From Phorcus lineatus (lineage: Eukaryota > Mollusca > Gastropoda > Trochida > Trochidae), in contig OV121093.1 in the NCBI GenBank assembly GCA_921293015.1, positions 24,624,622 through 24,688,621 of the forward strand: 64,000 nt of DNA, given 5' to 3'. Of the stretch, positions 45,601 through 50,759 are shown piece by piece. Below the pieces are notes generated by a model. The model was not told the origin of the DNA. It saw only the letters and a program-made list of their open reading frames with translations, and did not search any database. A program made the translations under genes and the position numbers. Positions within the stretch are counted from its first letter, which is position 1. Each line of letters opens with the position of its first letter.

Positions 45601-46728
45601 AGCCTCTGTTGTCCGTCTCGTCGTACCACTCTTTGATGTCCGTCGTGAAGTTCTTGTCCACGATGTTGGCCTCCACGCGCACACTGAACTGTTTAGGCAG
45701 GTACGGCCGCTTGTGTGTCAGATCTGAACGAGTATCGATACGCTTGATAATGTATAAATGGCTTTATAGTCAGGAAAGGGATCTTTCTGTAAGTAAAATC
45801 AACATCCGGCTAGCTACGTTAACCCGCAGTTGTGATATTTCAGTTAATTCAGTTTCTTGTATACTCATTTATCCATGGCAATATTGCAGCTTTCCTATCA
45901 AAACTTACCCCACCCATTTACAATCATTGCGTGATTTACTCTTTTTACACATCTTGTGAAAACTCCATTTCCCAATCACACTACAGTGCTGATTTTGAAT
46001 TACACAAATTACATTAACATTTTACGGTTTTATTCCTCATCAAAAACAAGAAAATGTAAAAATTTGGCATTTAGAGATAAAAATTAAAGTTAAGGAAAGC
46101 AATTTGAACATATGCACAACATATTTTATGAAATTTGGTTCTTGTTTAAGCCACATACAGACATCATAAAACATATGTCACTTTACGGGCAATGAGGGTA
46201 AAGAATGTCGTGCCAATATTTGAGCTGGTTTCGGACCAAATGTACAAGTTTTGGTCCTGTAAGTTACACTGCAAGGTACGAGATATCTCCCCACAGCGTT
46301 GAGAGTTCCAAAGTTCTGGTGCAGCATTGATGGTTGACGCTTAACGCTCAACGCCGGCCGCCGAATGACGCCATGGGCCCTTCTTTACTTACAGGCCTGA
46401 TTTCAATTTGTAAGTTTCATGATTGAATATATTGACCAATATGTTTTGCCATTCGTAGAAAGAAAAAGTACGCATTTTAAAAACAAGATAAATGCATAAT
46501 TCTCTGTTATAGATATGTATACTGTCAAGGAATTAACCAGGCCAACAAAAATCATAAGCGTGAAAGTTTAATCACTTTACGAACTGCAAAGTCTATATTG
46601 ACAAATAAAGTTAACCCACCGTTCTCACTCATCGACAGTTGTTCACAGACGTCCTTATCCCATCCGTGCATTCCAAGTGTTACCCTTATGTTCGTTGCTA
46701 TGGCAACCAAGAAAACAGCGCCCTTCAT
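15101..46728 (-). CDS. Type I membrane protein, two LolA-like units plus DUF7959-like module (14 exons)
   Basis: Fourteen coding exons, all with GT/AG borders and compatible phases, join to 2112 nt (703 residues). Residues 1-19 are a signal peptide; 37-242 form ectodomain unit 1 and ~250-475 unit 2. The repeat is shown by TVRGIQCDEW (from ~160) and TVRGIECDVW (from ~374). Residues 476-571 form a further beta-rich module, 572-662 a charged linker, ~664-689 one transmembrane helix, followed by a 15-16 residue cytosolic tail ending GYEMT. Several N-x-S/T sites and paired cysteines fit an exported ectodomain. From memory the pattern (PSGSYCQG, YDYN, TVRGIxCD) matches metazoan proteins annotated as LolA-like and DUF7959; the LolA fold suggests a lipid-binding cavity, but a function is not established. 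Introns range from ~110 nt to 12.8 kb and are full of transposons. The only ambiguous junction is exon 12/13, where an alternative pair of splice sites gives 695 residues. Confidence 0.85.
15524..15547. repeat. Poly-G tract
   Basis: Interrupted then pure G-run of about 20 bases; one of several long G or C homopolymers in the window (8631, 24316, 24609, 32922). Length is likely variable and error-prone. Confidence 0.9.
15794..16584. repeat. 55-bp satellite, left half of a split array
   Basis: About 14 tandem units of 55 bp: CCTAAGCTCCATGTTAATGC, GGGTACATACATATACATAG, CCTATTGAGAGTGTA. Units differ by a few bases and TACATA/TATAAA variants alternate. The array lies in intron 13 of gene 1 and stops abruptly at a TIR element; it resumes in the same orientation at 18306. 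Confidence 0.95.
16585..18305. mobile_element. 1.7-kb TIR element inserted in the 55-bp satellite
   Basis: Ends GCATCTTCCTACGCAAAGCT and its complement extend as ~80-bp inverted repeats with few mismatches (to about 16665 and 18225). ATGTTAAT is duplicated at 16577-16584 and 18306-18313; because the TIR is flanked by GCATGC the duplication may be read as 8 to 10 bp. Long TIRs with 8-10 bp duplications suggest Mutator-like or hAT. A CCAAT box near the left end precedes a 23-codon frame at 16753-16824 (MAAPMSQSVDCTICKEKV, a CxxC), perhaps a remnant of a transposase start; nothing else is coding. Confidence 0.85.
18306..18890. repeat. 55-bp satellite, right half of the split array
   Basis: Ten to eleven further units, same strand and phase as 15794-16584, including the duplicated ATGTTAAT at the junction. 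A last fragment (CATATACATAGCCTTTTGAG) sits at 19189-19216 next to exon 13. Confidence 0.95.
19232..19505 (-). CDS. Gene 1 exon 13: charged juxtamembrane linker
   Basis: 274 nt, ending in phase 1 with donor GCGCAG|GTAACG. The acceptor is TTTCAG|GTC at 19505 or CTTACAG|CA at 19489, see exon 12. It encodes PYSDQLWGYKATT, then a strongly charged stretch (EKEDDTGWEKKSKETED) and a Gly/Ser-rich run (QCQGAGSGFSA) leading into the membrane helix. It looks like an extended, poorly conserved stalk. A degenerate piece of the 55-bp satellite (19189-19216) ends just 15 bp beyond the donor. Confidence 0.85.
19880..20330 (+). pseudogene. LINE ORF2 C-terminus, degenerate
   Basis: The frame gives VYAFRIALNKFRCSYHNLMI EVG, then in shifted frames LCPLCIV and EAEFHFLLQC, the R-x-x-L-x-K-F-R / IExG / CxxC...H...C signature of LINE C-termini. 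A GGCC-GGT-GGCC stem-loop at 20284-20294 follows. Several stops; inactive. It lies in intron 12 of gene 1. Confidence 0.75.
20756..20935 (-). CDS. Gene 1 exon 12: DUF7959-like module
   Basis: 180 nt in phase 0 (residues 512-571). The acceptor is TTGTCCACAAG|GTT, with a weak pyrimidine tract. The peptide VDHNDAYILVTFKLLDVAPF then ATAASHLTTAVKQGKLVVQV is a beta-alpha-beta pattern that I associate with DUF7959. The donor is either AACAAT|GTACCG (20756) or the stronger AACA|GTAACA (exon from 20764). The latter must pair with the acceptor ending exon 13 at 19489; both pairs keep the frame. Confidence 0.82.
21887..22260 (+). pseudogene. Possible retroelement ORF1/gag-like fragment
   Basis: The frame from 21887 ends QAQIAYLQGEYTALTVQPQF; a shifted frame continues FLRSLQRNTSSFSPQALDN and YRRSRGRGG. 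A coiled-coil-like stretch (residues 30-60), then an RG-rich end resembles the ORF1 of some tyrosine-recombinase or other retroelements as I remember them. Two frames and a stop separate the pieces. It lies in intron 11 of gene 1. The assignment is tentative. Confidence 0.35.
22614..22680. repeat. Hairpin ACATTTGGAATTTTCGAAT
   Basis: A 19-bp arm ACATTTGGAATTTTCGAAT pairs perfectly (one extra A) with ATTCGAAAATTCCAAATGT, loop about 28 bp. Confidence 0.85.
23118..23227 (-). CDS. Gene 1 exon 11: third ectodomain module begins
   Basis: 110 nt, phase 1 in, phase 0 out, residues 475-511. The acceptor is TGTGTTTCAG|GT and the donor CTAACA|GTACGT. The correct frame reads NFTLHVLSDEMYFKSVVVWS then VSPLRVAELT; another frame is open for longer but reads as low-complexity Ser/Pro and does not fit the phases. 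NFT is a possible glycosylation site. Confidence 0.82.
23428..23551 (-). CDS. Gene 1 exon 10: end of unit 2
   Basis: 124 nt, phase 0 to phase 1, residues 434-474 plus one base. The acceptor is GATGACTAG|GTT and the donor CTCACAG|GTGCCT. The peptide VEHFHYNFYDYEETQYG parallels HHVYEFTDFTHEL of exon 4, and YDMSPCYTAQHRLFFKLLL closes the unit with a cysteine. Confidence 0.86.
23711..23791 (-). CDS. Gene 1 exon 9: ectodomain unit 2
   Basis: 81 nt, phase 0 to phase 0, residues 407-433 (TKWQSNAGYKQQSQMPVGII then VTIHTNP). The acceptor is ATGTTACAG|ACG and the donor AACCCG|GTAATG. The MPVGIIVTI strand parallels SQVPVRCEV of exon 4. Confidence 0.84.
24133..24288. repeat. Interspersed repeat, copy of 5098-5290
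   Basis: AAAGATCGACTGAAATGACC, CAACTTAAATACAGCTTTTT and GAAGCGTGAGTCC match the 5.1-kb copy. It is interrupted right after GAGTCCG by the element at 24289-24654 and resumes TCCGCGTGACGTCATAG. Confidence 0.8.
24289..24654. mobile_element. Small element with CAGGGGCGTAGGA ends and G/C homopolymers
   Basis: The left end CAGGGGCGTAGGA is inverted at the right as TCCTACGCCCCTTG. The left arm runs into 33 G (24316-24348) and the right arm into 29 C (24609-24637), so the two homopolymers are part of the inverted arms. CAGGGGCGTAG ends are common in hAT non-autonomous elements; TCCG flanks both sides, but an exact 8-bp duplication is not clear. Confidence 0.65.
24719..26140 (-). mobile_element. LINE with RNase H, second copy, degenerate
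   Basis: From 26140 down: NNMVNNPFEGISKAVSTYKF then AENGALC, where FAEN stands in place of the catalytic YADD; KWGFKLNTPE; LIRSKLDYGAPIYNKLNTSL (as in the 9-kb copy); and ATLLQYIQDPEAQT. Compared with the 8.0-9.0 kb copy, the RNase H strand WCHVYTDGSK is deleted between QD and DPEA. The 3' end (24719-24768) matches 7788-7835. It lies in intron 8 of gene 1. Confidence 0.85.
26172..26749. mobile_element. 578-bp TIR element with TTAA duplication
   Basis: AGTCATAGTCTCATTTTTGC at the left pairs with the complement CAAAAATGAGACTATGACT at the right (about 25 bp, one mismatch), with TTAA directly outside on both sides (26168-26171 and 26750-26753). TTAA duplications are typical of piggyBac and Kolobok; the terminal bases are not the usual CCC of piggyBac. 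Confidence 0.75.
26955..27110. repeat. Interspersed repeat, copy of 9180-9365
   Basis: TAATGGCGTAACTCTTAGCA and ATTCGACTGCTAC match the 9.3-kb copy; here a small local duplication (TATTGTCACG twice) is present. Confidence 0.75.
27680..27965. repeat. Interspersed repeat, inverted copy of 4866-5095
   Basis: CACGTCGTACACTGGGCGTG and ATGCGTTACGCCTCCT are the complement of phrases at 5050 and 4880. Confidence 0.7.
28216..28317 (-). CDS. Gene 1 exon 8: TVRGIECDVW repeat signature
   Basis: 102 nt, phase 0 to phase 0, residues 373-406. The acceptor is ATTGCTACAG|AGA and the donor GCCACG|GTACGT. The peptide RTVRGIECDVWIADKQDWPV and NTTWEWYFAT aligns with TVRGIQCDEW...HWYFS in exon 3. This is the clearest evidence that the ectodomain is an internal duplication. 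Confidence 0.87.
28577..28690. mobile_element. Hairpin MITE, diverged copy of 6896-7006
   Basis: ATATTTTCGAAGTTTTCTTA, GTGCTAAGATA and at the other side ACGACTATCTTAGCACCAAG reproduce the 6.9-kb element, with a more decayed right end. It lies in intron 7 of gene 1. Confidence 0.7.
28800..28920. repeat. Repeat shared with 56700-56835
   Basis: ATCAGTTCATTACCAACCGG, ACAAATGTGACCATCAGG and the closing TTATTTGCATACCAC match the 56.7-kb copy in order and spacing. Confidence 0.7.
29092..29252 (-). CDS. Gene 1 exon 7: ectodomain unit 2
   Basis: 161 nt, phase 1 in, phase 0 out, residues 319-372. The acceptor is ATTGAGCAG|GC and the donor GGCACG|GTAAGT. It encodes LAYIITDKNSSCRVSTISAT and a Gly-rich stretch, then FFFTNKTSPIEYQGT with a possible N-glycosylation site (NKT). 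It precedes the TVRGIECDVW exon, as exon 3's first half precedes TVRGIQCDEW. Confidence 0.86.
29490..29612. repeat. Foldback repeat of the CTCGCTTTxGCTCG type
   Basis: AAACTCCTAAG pairs with the block AAGGAGTTTAG, with GAACTCGCTTTAGCTCGTTT and CCATTAATTCGTTGAG inside, the same plan as 3561-3700. It sits in intron 6 of gene 1, just below exon 6. Confidence 0.65.
29634..29739 (-). CDS. Gene 1 exon 6: ectodomain unit 2
   Basis: 106 nt, phase 0 to phase 1, residues 284-318 plus one base. The acceptor is TCGTCTACAG|GAG and the donor AACACAG|GTCGGT. The peptide ETFNEDVHLVKIDYRPSTFG and the closing EIHDFNT continue the beta-strands of the second LolA-like unit. Confidence 0.83.
30345..30418. repeat. 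37-bp tandem duplication
   Basis: ATAGGTCTAACCTACATCAT followed by GTACATGTATGGATTAT occurs twice, with one base difference. Confidence 0.9.
30420..31454. other. Intron 5 of gene 1, upper part; nothing recognised
   Basis: AT-rich DNA with a short GACGGACATACGGATGGACAG stretch (31070-31090) of the kind seen in many repeats; no coding pattern. Confidence 0.4.
31455..31577 (-). CDS. Gene 1 exon 5: PSGSYCQG hinge and start of unit 2
   Basis: 123 nt, phase 0 to phase 0, residues 243-283. The acceptor is TTTTCACTAG|ACT and the donor ATGAAG|GTACTC; the intron between exons 4 and 5 is only 114 nt. TPSGSYCQGMRSHVKPPVPA is a Cys/Pro-rich hinge between the two ectodomain units, and SFTFGAEVQVPERDTITYMK begins the second unit, aligning with QFSVRVEANIVDKN of exon 2. 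Confidence 0.87.
31692..31849 (-). CDS. Gene 1 exon 4: end of ectodomain unit 1
   Basis: 158 nt, two bases completing a split codon plus 52 codons, ending in phase 0 (residues 190-242). The acceptor is TGTCGTTGCAG|GC and the donor GAG|GTAAAGT. The peptide (PAYVTPKDLSQVPVRCEV, HHVYEFTDFTHEL) has the YEFTDF strand comparable with YNFYDYEE in exon 10. The intron upstream of it (31850-44627) is the longest in the gene at 12.8 kb. Confidence 0.85.
31850..32552. other. Intron 3 of gene 1, lower end; nothing recognised
   Basis: No coding or repeat pattern seen before the LINE endonuclease fragment. Confidence 0.4.
32553..32717 (+). pseudogene. LINE AP-endonuclease fragment
   Basis: One open frame reads PSSLPREFGHIFLVYVPPSA, NYMNAASIVQHHIQKLDSVT and PDDPKFVLGDFNT. 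The VY(V/I)PPxAN and the GDFN motif belong to the exonuclease-endonuclease-phosphatase domain of non-LTR retrotransposons. It ends at a TAA directly after GDFNT; about 55 residues remain. Confidence 0.85.
32881..33310 (-). pseudogene. Penelope-like/GIY-YIG endonuclease C-terminal fragment
   Basis: The minus frame MNLHLSQIKQKHNRTIPLS, AHLETCGKNMYSVFPIYKV and ELFFINKLKPKLNS shows the H-L...C, FPI.K and E..FI.KLKP.LN pattern of GIY-YIG endonucleases in Penelope-like elements. Downstream the frame runs into Ala/Gly-rich translation of a C homopolymer (32922-32947) and is not real there. 5'-truncated, no reverse transcriptase left. Some LINEs carry similar tails, so the class is not certain. Confidence 0.65.
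32922..32947. repeat. Poly-C tract
   Basis: 26 consecutive C, followed by TTCTTGGGGGGG. Confidence 0.95.
33311..34979. other. Nothing recognised
   Basis: Very AT-rich sequence of intron 3; neither repeats nor coding frames recognised. Confidence 0.5.
34989..35680. mobile_element. 0.7-kb TIR element with 9-bp flanking duplication
   Basis: GTCCCAAAACTTAGACAGCC with ATATCTTAGACAGC at the left is inverted at the right (35640-35674). TTTGTATCG is repeated directly outside at 34980-34988 and 35681-35689. CTTAGACAGC repeats inside each arm. A 9-bp duplication is typical of Mutator-like elements. No coding content. Confidence 0.75.
35690..36557. other. Nothing recognised
   Basis: AT-rich intron sequence. 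Confidence 0.5.
36558..36712 (+). pseudogene. LINE reverse transcriptase fragment with internal deletion
   Basis: NTGSPQGCVLSPVLFTFYIY is the RT motif around QGxxLSP; right after it, in another frame, FQLEIVDEYKYLGTIID is the YLG thumb motif that normally lies about 80-100 residues later and beyond YADD. The catalytic box has therefore been deleted. Confidence 0.85.
36718..39063 (-). mobile_element. LINE, RT to 3' end (3' piece of a split copy)
   Basis: Read from 39063 down: RKKNNHSPKDFWKLLN, DEITKAIKLLKRTKAAGPD, FNLILSPGKLPDAWLKGVIK, PIYKGKGDRKDPNSYRPIT, CVFIDFTKAFDTVWRAGLW, FHEYCRKWKLNISKTKIVIF, WGYEKLNIIEKVHLTFLKLA, and LTCNLCNSPAIGDEFHYLLRC before a stop at 36916. RT motifs 0-2a and the C-terminal CCHC knuckle are clear; the YADD region is corrupted and at least four frameshifts exist. 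The 3' end has a CCACC-GTC-GGTGG hairpin, AATAAA and (AATTTG)n. It continues at 41191 beyond the inserted element. Confidence 0.9.
39064..41190. mobile_element. 2.1-kb TIR element splitting the LINE
   Basis: AGCCCAACTCACACTACGCA (left) and the complement of AGCCCAACTCACATTACGTA (right) are ~23-bp inverted ends. Both subterminal 150-250 bp are crowded with CACGAT/ATCGTG and ACACAATC motifs in opposite orientation. The LINE frame breaks at 39063 and resumes at 41191. No clear target duplication; no transposase, only a 78-codon frame (40320-40556) without resemblance. Confidence 0.8.
41191..41345 (-). mobile_element. LINE, 5' piece of the split copy
   Basis: The minus strand reads YECKRMRKRFRKAKTKFKKT and KACKQCMNKFMKSHRNHL, the basic linker before the RT domain (cf. 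R-K-x-Y-x-x-A-K / KEYK). It joins directly to RKKNNHSPKDFW at 39060 when the TIR element is removed. Confidence 0.75.
41560..41658 (+). repeat. Retroposon 3' end with (ATT)n tail
   Basis: CAGCTCTGTAAAGATACAAC, then GGGGTAATAAAGTATTATTA with (TTA)n. This is typical of a LINE or SINE 3' end in plus orientation; no coding remnant. Confidence 0.5.
41660..42929. other. Intron 3, nothing recognised
   Basis: No coding frame or repeat recognised. Confidence 0.4.
42930..43104. repeat. 39-bp minisatellite (GTTGCACGTGCATTAAGAAT)
   Basis: Four to five tandem 39-bp units containing TTGCACGTGCATTAAGAATG then TAC(T/C)GGC(A/G)A(G/A)ATGG; the first and last are truncated. GCACGTGC is a palindrome in each unit. 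Confidence 0.9.
43253..43453. repeat. Two adjacent foldback hairpins
   Basis: ATAACATACTCGTAACCGTA and CATTCGTGAAAA pair with TTTTCACGAATG and TACGGTTACTTGTATGTTAT around the loop TCGCCGCTTCGCGGCTCG. Directly next, ACGGTTTATCTGTCC (43369) pairs with GGACAGATAAACCGT (43453) around a CTCGTGAA/CCTCGC loop. Similar in plan to the 2.8-4.0 kb foldbacks. Confidence 0.85.
43858..43937. repeat. Perfect 40-bp tandem duplication
   Basis: GTTAATAGCATTCCTAGTGT followed by ACACAAGCCAACAGGTGAAA occurs twice without a difference, so it is a very recent duplication. Confidence 0.95.
43938..44627. other. Intron 3, upper end; nothing recognised
   Basis: No repeat or coding pattern before exon 3. Confidence 0.4.
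44628..44876 (-). CDS. Gene 1 exon 3: ectodomain unit 1, TVRGIQCDEW
   Basis: 249 nt, phase 1 to phase 1, residues 107-189. The acceptor is TTTTCAG|AT and the donor TTTTCAC|GTAAGT. It carries cysteines in AYQCTVND, IQCDEWSSCLYW and the repeat signature TVRGIQCDEW, which recurs in exon 8. SPNGTD is a possible N-glycosylation site. It closes with MTVHWYFS, parallel to TWEWYFAT of exon 8, so the two ectodomain units align over this stretch. Confidence 0.88.
45514..45723 (-). CDS. Gene 1 exon 2: start of ectodomain unit 1
   Basis: 210 nt, phase 1 to phase 1, encoding residues 37-106. The acceptor is CTCGTTCAG|AT and the donor is CTAACCA|GTACGA. The peptide reads KQFSVRVEANIVDKNFTTD followed by KEWYDETDNRGSLEQYDSG and ends near YDYNINQLVVV. 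The alternating beta-strand pattern, the EWYD...R turn and the FYDYN motif are the typical opening of a metazoan LolA-like domain. NFT at about residue 61 is a possible N-glycosylation site. Confidence 0.88.
45724..46619. other. Intron 1 of gene 1; nothing recognised
   Basis: AT-rich except a GC-rich patch at 46330-46380 (CTCAACGCCGGCCGCCGAAT); no coding frame. Confidence 0.4.
46620..46728 (-). CDS. Gene 1 exon 1: start, signal peptide, GWDKDVCEQL motif
   Basis: The ATG at 46728 gives MKGAVFLVAIATNI, a hydrophobic signal peptide, then HGWDKDVCEQLSMSENG. The frame stays open upstream to 46890 but those residues do not look like a signal peptide, so this start is preferred. The donor is AACG|GTGGGT, phase 1. 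The mature N-terminus matches exon 1 of the plus-strand gene at 63680 (GWDTDVCVQLPTSQNG), which also ends with a phase-1 donor. Confidence 0.85.
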
Positions 46729-49700
46729 GCTGTTGTTTCTGGAATATAATACCAACACCAAAAAAAGATTTAGTTCACAGTGTGCCACTGTTACTGTGCA
46801 GGCTACGGTGAATGCATGCAGGCACATGGTGGGATTACTCTTAGAAGAACAAGGAAAGAGCATGCGAGGCAGCGTGCGAGGAGACATCAATTATGAGTTC
46901 AAGAACCATGACGAGTTCGAAGATCTACCGTTAGCAATCATAACCAATACAAAGCCTTTTATCCCCGATACGTGTGTAGGGGTGTACTATCAAATTAAGT
47001 AACTGGCTGATGATCTTGAATGAAATCTCGCAAGAATAATAACTCTGGATCCATTAAATTAAAGTCACTCAATTGCAGTCTTTTTAACAGGACATAAACA
47101 ATAGAAAGCCTCTATAGAGAGAATAAGGTCAAATCAAACAATCAGATAATTTGCATTATTTAAATTGTTAAGTAAATAGAACATGTACCGCAGTGTAATT
47201 CATATTGAAAGAAGCCTCTGTAAAAATTTTAAAGTAACACAAACCGTATATAGTGAACACCTTGAGGGCGATTCTTTTTCGAGTCCTTCTGTATTATGGT
47301 GCTATGTTAATCAAGAATACTGTCAATTGTTGGGATATCATATTGTGAGTGTACGTAGTGCTCATGATGTACGGAATTTTACATTCCTTGTTTTCATGAT
47401 CTTCCTGGTGTTGCTTCGATCATTTACCGCATTTGTGGCACCTGCTAGGTGTAAACCGACTGCCGAGAATCTTTCCTGTGAAGGCTCACTTGAGCTGGAG
47501 CAGAGGTCCTTGTCCTCCTTGTTGCGTCTGCAGTGATACCAGTGTATGGTCTCCGTCAATTATGAACACAGGTTCCCTCCTGCTTGATGTCTCCTAGCAT
47601 CCGTAGAGGAACCTGTTTTCATAACTATATCCTGCAGTATACTGGACTTTAACATTATGGCTAACCCATTCTGTACTTGGCATTTCCTGACTTAAAAATA
47701 ATGTGTAGCTAGCTATCATTGTTTAAAAAATACTGGTGCCGTTCTGCAGATTGATCCTCAACATGTTATTACTGTGTTATGTATACGCAATATCTATTTC
47801 ATAACGTTACATGTTACTACTACCTGAATAATTACTAAATACGTTGGTTAACAAAACTTAGGCCAATTCAGATGCCAATTCCCTGCCAATTCTATCAACA
47901 TCCTAATGTCCAAAATACCTGTCCAACCGCTAACCTCGACTTTATCACGTCTCGATTTTCGTTTAAAGATTTTTCAACAAAATAAGAACTGGGCATGATT
48001 TTTTTTAATTTGTCCAATAAGCACATTTAATTAGCCTTTCATTAAGACAGCGTAATTATCGGCTGTGAAAAACCCACCTGGGCTGGTATGTTCCCAATGT
48101 GCCTACAGCCCAGTTTGCCTACACTGCTATCAAAACAAATCCATGCATGGGTGGTTTGTGTATTGGGTTCCTCCAACCTATGTTTGATAATGGACTCTTC
48201 CACTTGATCCATTTGAAGTAAGTAAAACGAAATTTGTGGGCTAGGGCCATGAAATTCGTGTGTGGCGTAATAAACAGACCGGACAGAGTGGCGCATCATT
48301 ATTTCAAGTGCAAGTCCGCCTTAAATAATTGTTTAATTACCATTGATGTGGATATCTTTTTTACACCAAAACGCTTAATAGTGTTATATCGTTAAATGAT
48401 TTATCTAACTGACTTGAAAATATTCGTTAATTATCGCTTTTTCTGTGATATTGTTACGATAGATGTTTAGATCACGAAGCAATGATTCTGTTTATGACGT
48501 CACAAAAGGGCGTGTGACCAGGCATGCATTCACTGGTTTGTGGCCAGATAGATCTAAGTGGCCACAAAGTGGCATTCAAAAACGGCTTTCATTACCAAAC
48601 TGAACACATTTGAGTATCGACGCACTATATACAATTTTGTAGTGAAATATGTTTGTGGATATGTAAACGTTAAACTGATGAGACTATTCACCACGTAAGT
48701 GTAAATGTTCCTAATTTATAAAATGTTTTGATAAGTATGAAATGCCGTTTGATCTGTGTGCCATTATATGTGATTTCGAGAATTACTTGTTTGTCATCTT
48801 CCGTTCACTGAAAGAATAAAACCACTCGCATGAACCCACCAATACCCACGTCGATCATGCAGTGAAGGGGACATGCAATCTTTACATGGATGCAGTTAAA
48901 GAAGAAATGTAATGTATTATTTTTAAGAATGATATATATATATATATATATATGAACCAATTCAACTTTTCATATATATATATATATGTATGTACATTAG
49001 CTATCGGAGCGAAATTGGTACAAAACCGAGACAATAGAAACGTTAATGAGGCTATTATTCGATCTATTTACATCCCGTTTTAAGAATACCCTCGAATTGG
49101 AAAGGCGAACGGTTTGAAAAATCATTGAAGCTTGACTGACACGCGCACCGCTGGTCTGGTTGTGTCGTGAGGGTTGTGTCCCAAGAACCAGACACTCATT
49201 TCGCCGACGCAGTAATTCGCCGACAATTAATGAGGGCTCAATTAACATCAACCCCACAGACATAATAGAATGGTCCTCAAAGCCGGAAGAGAGTATACAG
49301 AGACATTGACAAATCGATGTCATCAACTAGAAAAGCAAAAGACTAGTGCTAACAACGCCAAAGTTGTTAATCACAAATATTTATTAATGTTATAAAATAA
49401 TTATATCTATACCACTCATGTTGTTATCGAATAAATATATTGGGTCTATCCCACTATTCTAGTAGGGGTCACAGGAGCTAATTAAGTTGTTTAATGAACC
49501 TATAAAGTGTCTGCGAAATGAAACGTCGGCGTGTTGGGAGCCGACCGTCGTGAGACGGCGTAGAAGGCAGATTTTAATTTCTCTGTAGGTTAGGTTATAT
49601 CAATATAATAGCCAAAAAGCAGGGACAACGTCATCCAAATAATAGAAAGTTAACATCTTGACGATATTTACTTTGAAGTTCACAGCTGGTAGGGTAGTTA

Positions 49701-50107
49701 CAAGCCTTGATGTTCCGTCGGCGAGTGTACACGGGGAAAGAATTTTGACTCTGTAGCTATCAAACCGTTGCTTTCAGTCAAATAAACGGAAAATCATCCC
49801 TTGATTATAATTTTGACTGCATAAATTTGGAAATCGTGAAATGTTTTAATAAATACTTACCTTATATACTGTTTACTGTCGAATATGTCAGGATGTTTCC
49901 GCCGACCCGATCCACATGATAACAAACTGATAGCCCTTCTGAGGACCTCAAACAGCGTTATCTCTGTATACACGTATCTATAAGTGTTATCACATTGCTC
50001 GCTTTACAGGGTACGGTCAGAACAGTCAAAAAGTCAACATATCAGCTGGAACAAACTGCTTAACAATTTAATGGTACAAATTGCAAGATAGGAATCATTA
50101 TAAATCA
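46729..50107. other. 5' flank of gene 1 and intergenic DNA
   Basis: It must hold the promoter of gene 1, but no TATA or initiator could be placed with confidence. It contains (TA)n tracts at 48933-48985 forming a hairpin around GAACCAATTCAACTTTTC. Open frames at 47183-47536, 48042-48299 and 48997-49326 have no recognisable domains. Confidence 0.4.
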
Positions 50108-50490
50108 CCTATTTTAACCATGGATAAGTATACAACACCTAGATTAACCATGGATAAGTATACAACACCTAGATTAACCATGGATAAGTATACAACACCT
50201 AGATTAACCATGGATAAGTTCAAAACACTAGATTAATCATGGATAAGTATACAACACCTAGATTAACTAAGGATAAGTATAAAGCACCTAGATTAACCAT
50301 GGATAAGTATACAGCACCTAGATTAACTAAGGATAAGTATAAAGCACCCAGGTTAACCATGGCTAAGTATACAACACCTAGATTAACTAAGGATAAGTAT
50401 AAAGCACCTAGATTAACCATGGATAAGTATACAGCACCTAGATTAACCATGGATAAGTATACAGCACCTAGATTAACCATGGATTACAAC
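50108..50490. repeat. 30-bp satellite, subfamily 1
   Basis: About 12 units of ATTAACCATGGATAAGTATA + CARCACCTAG, each with a CCATGG palindrome. A 60-bp higher-order pattern (CCATGG unit alternating with CTAAGG/AAAGC unit) appears from 50240 on. Confidence 0.95.
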
Positions 50491-50660
50491 GGATATCTGC
50501 TGTCCTTGACGCATTGCACTGGCTACCTGTGAAAAACAGAATCGAGTACAAAATCTCTCTCCTAACATTCTATACAGTGCGAGGATACTTTCAAGAGAAA
50601 GCTGAAAACTTTCCTTTTCCCAAAATAAACTTATGAAAGCACGAACCGCCCCATGGTTAA
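50490..50660 (+). pseudogene. LINE ORF2 C-terminal snippet within the satellite
   Basis: ISAVLDALHWLPVKNRIEYK and ISLLTFYTVRG, then in another frame TFKRKLKTFLFPK. LHWLPVxxRIxYK...LLTF is a hallmark of CR1/Rex-like RT C-termini; FKxKLKTxLF normally lies much further downstream, so an internal deletion joins the two. Confidence 0.8.
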
Positions 50661-50703
50661 TCTAAATCTAAACCTAGATTAACCATGGGGCGGTTCGTGC
50701 TTT
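50636..50703. repeat. Perfect palindrome joining LINE end and satellite unit
   Basis: GCACGAACCGCCCCATGGTT + AATCTA pairs exactly with TAGATT + AACCATGGGGCGGTTCGTGC with a ~10-bp spacer. The inner part is a satellite unit (TAGATTAACCATGG) in both orientations. Confidence 0.92.
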
Positions 50704-50759
50704 GTATCATCAATAAAACGTTTGATGATTATTTAGCTAATCTAATTTTCGTCCAGCAT

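Noticed and set aside
47183-47536. 117-codon plus-strand frame upstream of gene 1
   Set aside because: It contains a hydrophobic stretch but no family resemblance, and the complementary strand is open as well; not convincing as an exon.
48997-49326. 109-codon minus-strand frame in the intergenic space
   Set aside because: No resemblance to a known family; no splice-site support.
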